Origin: Nocardia albiluteola | GTDB taxonomy: Bacteria > Actinomycetota > Actinomycetes > Mycobacteriales > Mycobacteriaceae | DNA length: 64,000 nucleotides | Reading direction: 5' to 3' | Assembly: GCF_018860155.1 (NCBI RefSeq) | Contig: NZ_JAHKNI010000008.1 | Coordinates: 310,001-374,000, forward strand | In this document: piece after piece, positions 62,942 to 64,000 of the stretch | Numbering within the stretch: position 1 is the stretch's first letter | Layout of the letters: each line of letters begins with the position of its first letter | Made by a program: the position numbers and the translations under genes | Notes under the pieces: model-generated | Told to the model about the DNA's origin: nothing | What the model saw: only the letters and a program-made list of their open reading frames with translations | Database searches by the model: none

Positions 62942-63502
62942 ATGGCACGTTGGGACCCCGGAGCGCCGGAACGCCTGCGACAGGCGGCGCTGGACCTGTT
63001 CGGCGAGCACGGCTACGACGCCGTGACAGTGACGCACATCGCGGAGCGGGCAGGGCTGACCCGGCGGACCTTCCACCGGTACTTCCCGGACAAGCGCGAG
63101 ATTCTTTTCGCCGGCTCCGAGCGGCTTCCGGCCGCCGTGTCCGAGGCGGTTCTCGCTGCGGATCCCGGGCTTGCGCCACTGCCGGCGGCACTATCGGCCC
63201 TTCGTGAGGTCGGTGCGGCAGTCAGCGGAATGGTCGCCGATTCCGGGCGACGCAGAGCGATCATCGAGTCCAGTACGGAGCTGCTGGAACGCGAGCGCAG
63301 CAAGTCGGCAGCGATCACCGCAGCGCTCCGGGAGGCCCTGCAACAGCGCGGGGCCGGCCCCACCGAGGCGCACCTCACCGCGCGGGTGGCCTCGATCATT
63401 TCCGAGGAGGCGTTCGGTCGCTGGGCCAACGGCGAGGGTGCCTTCCCCGAGTGTTTCGACGCCGCCGAGGCCGCGCTCCGTGCGGTACTAGGGGACACCT
63501 GA
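62942..63502 (+). CDS. TetR-family regulator
   Basis: The 186-residue protein has the HTH LDLFGEHGYDAVTVTHIAERAGLTRRTFHRYFPDKREILF and a helical C-terminal domain. ATG 62942 begins immediately before the conserved part, with the two operator-like sites just upstream. It is likely the regulator of the divergent gene at 61771. Convergent with the patatin remnant at the window end. Confidence 0.92.
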   Translation: MARWDPGAPERLRQAALDLFGEHGYDAVTVTHIAERAGLTRRTFHRYFPDKREILFAGSERLPAAVSEAVLAADPGLAPLPAALSALREVGAAVSGMVADSGRRRAIIESSTELLERERSKSAAITAALREALQQRGAGPTEAHLTARVASIISEEAFGRWANGEGAFPECFDAAEAALRAVLGDT

Positions 63503-63509
63503 GCCGACG

Positions 63510-64000
63510 CCGTGCAGCTCGCGGGAGTGCCCGCATGGTGGTCTGACAGGTCGGCCAGGGCGCGTTCGGTGCGCTGCTGCTGTGCGGCCAGGGCGGGATG
63601 CGGTGGCCCGGCGGGTGCGAGCGGGAAGCAGGACACCACGACGACGCGATCGTGGCCCGCGACGACATCGACGTTGAGCGGGTTGTTCATGCCGCCGTCC
63701 ATGTAGCGCCGACCCCCGACGGCGACCAAGGGGGAGCAGCAGTGGGACAGCGCAGCCGGCGGCGACGGCAGCTGCGAGTGGCACGGCGGATTGTGCTGCC
63801 CGGACGTGTAATTCGCCGGTGTCTGCGTCGGTGACGGTGCACGCGAACCGGTCCGGCCACGCGGTGCCGACCAGGGCGGCGAGCAACGTTAGGTATCGCT
63901 GGGCCGGGATGGTCTGCGCGTCGGCCGCCATCGGCCCAGATCCTTCGGCGTGGTCAGCATGGCATCGAGCAGGGCGGTCGAATCGCTGGCGCCCGGGCCG
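63510..64000 (-). pseudogene. Patatin-like phospholipase, frameshifted, partial
   Basis: Read leftward from the window edge, DSTALLDAMLTTPKDLG, then in another frame RYLTLLAALVGTAWPDRFACTVTDADTGELHVRAAQSAVPLAAAVAAGCAVPLL, and in a third GGRRYMDGGMNNPLNVDVVAGHDRVVVVSCFPLAPAG make up the second half of a patatin-family lipid hydrolase, including the DGG of the catalytic Asp. Two shifts (near 63930 and near 63730, at runs of C/G) break it. The N-terminal half with the GxSxG Ser is beyond the window. It may be a pseudogene or contain sequencing errors. Confidence 0.68.

Noticed and set aside
1..64000. CRISPR arrays, rRNA genes, replication origin
   Set aside because: No regularly spaced repeats, rRNA-like segments or DnaA-box clusters were seen.

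Overview
The window is high-GC actinobacterial chromosome and most resembles Nocardia or a close mycolic-acid relative. The evidence is the gene order lppL-like lipoprotein / DUF5703 / pyrD / PEBP protein / M20 peptidase (the Mycobacterium tuberculosis Rv2138-Rv2141c order, from memory), an antigen-85-like secreted esterase, an actinobacterial integration host factor (mIHF), F420/deazaflavin-type enzymes and many TetR regulators.

Region 1 (1-13.7 kb) is conserved core with one insertion. Between pyrD and the PEBP gene lies a block at about 4.0-9.3 kb holding two copies of an operator-like repeat, a frameshifted small gene and a tight minus-strand operon. That operon encodes an atypical GTP cyclohydrolase II-like protein, a 1142-residue alpha/beta-hydrolase/NB-ARC/TPR/HAD fusion and a VOC-fold protein. 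It is the best candidate here for an undescribed system. A sensor kinase/response regulator pair closes the region.

Region 2 (13.8-29.8 kb) is mixed metabolism: an orphan SUKH-type immunity protein, an acyltransferase, SDR and zinc-less MDR oxidoreductases, a prokaryotic phospholipase A2 coupled to a small membrane domain, a TetR-controlled FAD monooxygenase with a clear double palindrome, an LLM-class F420 enzyme divergent from a PLP aminotransferase, an aldehyde dehydrogenase, the esterase and mIHF.

Region 3 (29.87-45.76 kb) looks like a genomic island. It starts at tRNA-Leu(GAG) and ends at a degenerate copy of the tRNA 3' end plus its terminator hairpin. It carries decayed LysR and FAD-monooxygenase genes, then a complete-looking meroterpenoid-type cluster: MFS exporter, P450, a single A-PCP-C NRPS, and a seven-gene operon of HisC-like aminotransferase, GGPP-type synthase, UbiA prenyltransferase, squalene/oxidosqualene-cyclase-like terpene cyclase, FAD monooxygenase, O-methyltransferase and TauD-type dioxygenase. 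A transposase remnant lies near the right end. No integrase was seen.

Region 4 (45.8-64 kb) is accessory and partly decaying. It contains an ACMSD-type amidohydrolase / aldehyde dehydrogenase / LysR / amidohydrolase catabolic locus with a shared promoter element, a two-component pair broken by a nonsense codon and deletions, a complete IS701-family element with TTAG target duplication, a methyltransferase, Ddn-like and SDR enzymes, a cysteinyl-tRNA synthetase next to a wrecked KamA-type aminomutase gene, an epoxide hydrolase and a saccharopine-dehydrogenase-like gene each with a divergent TetR gene and paired operators, and a frameshifted patatin at the window edge.
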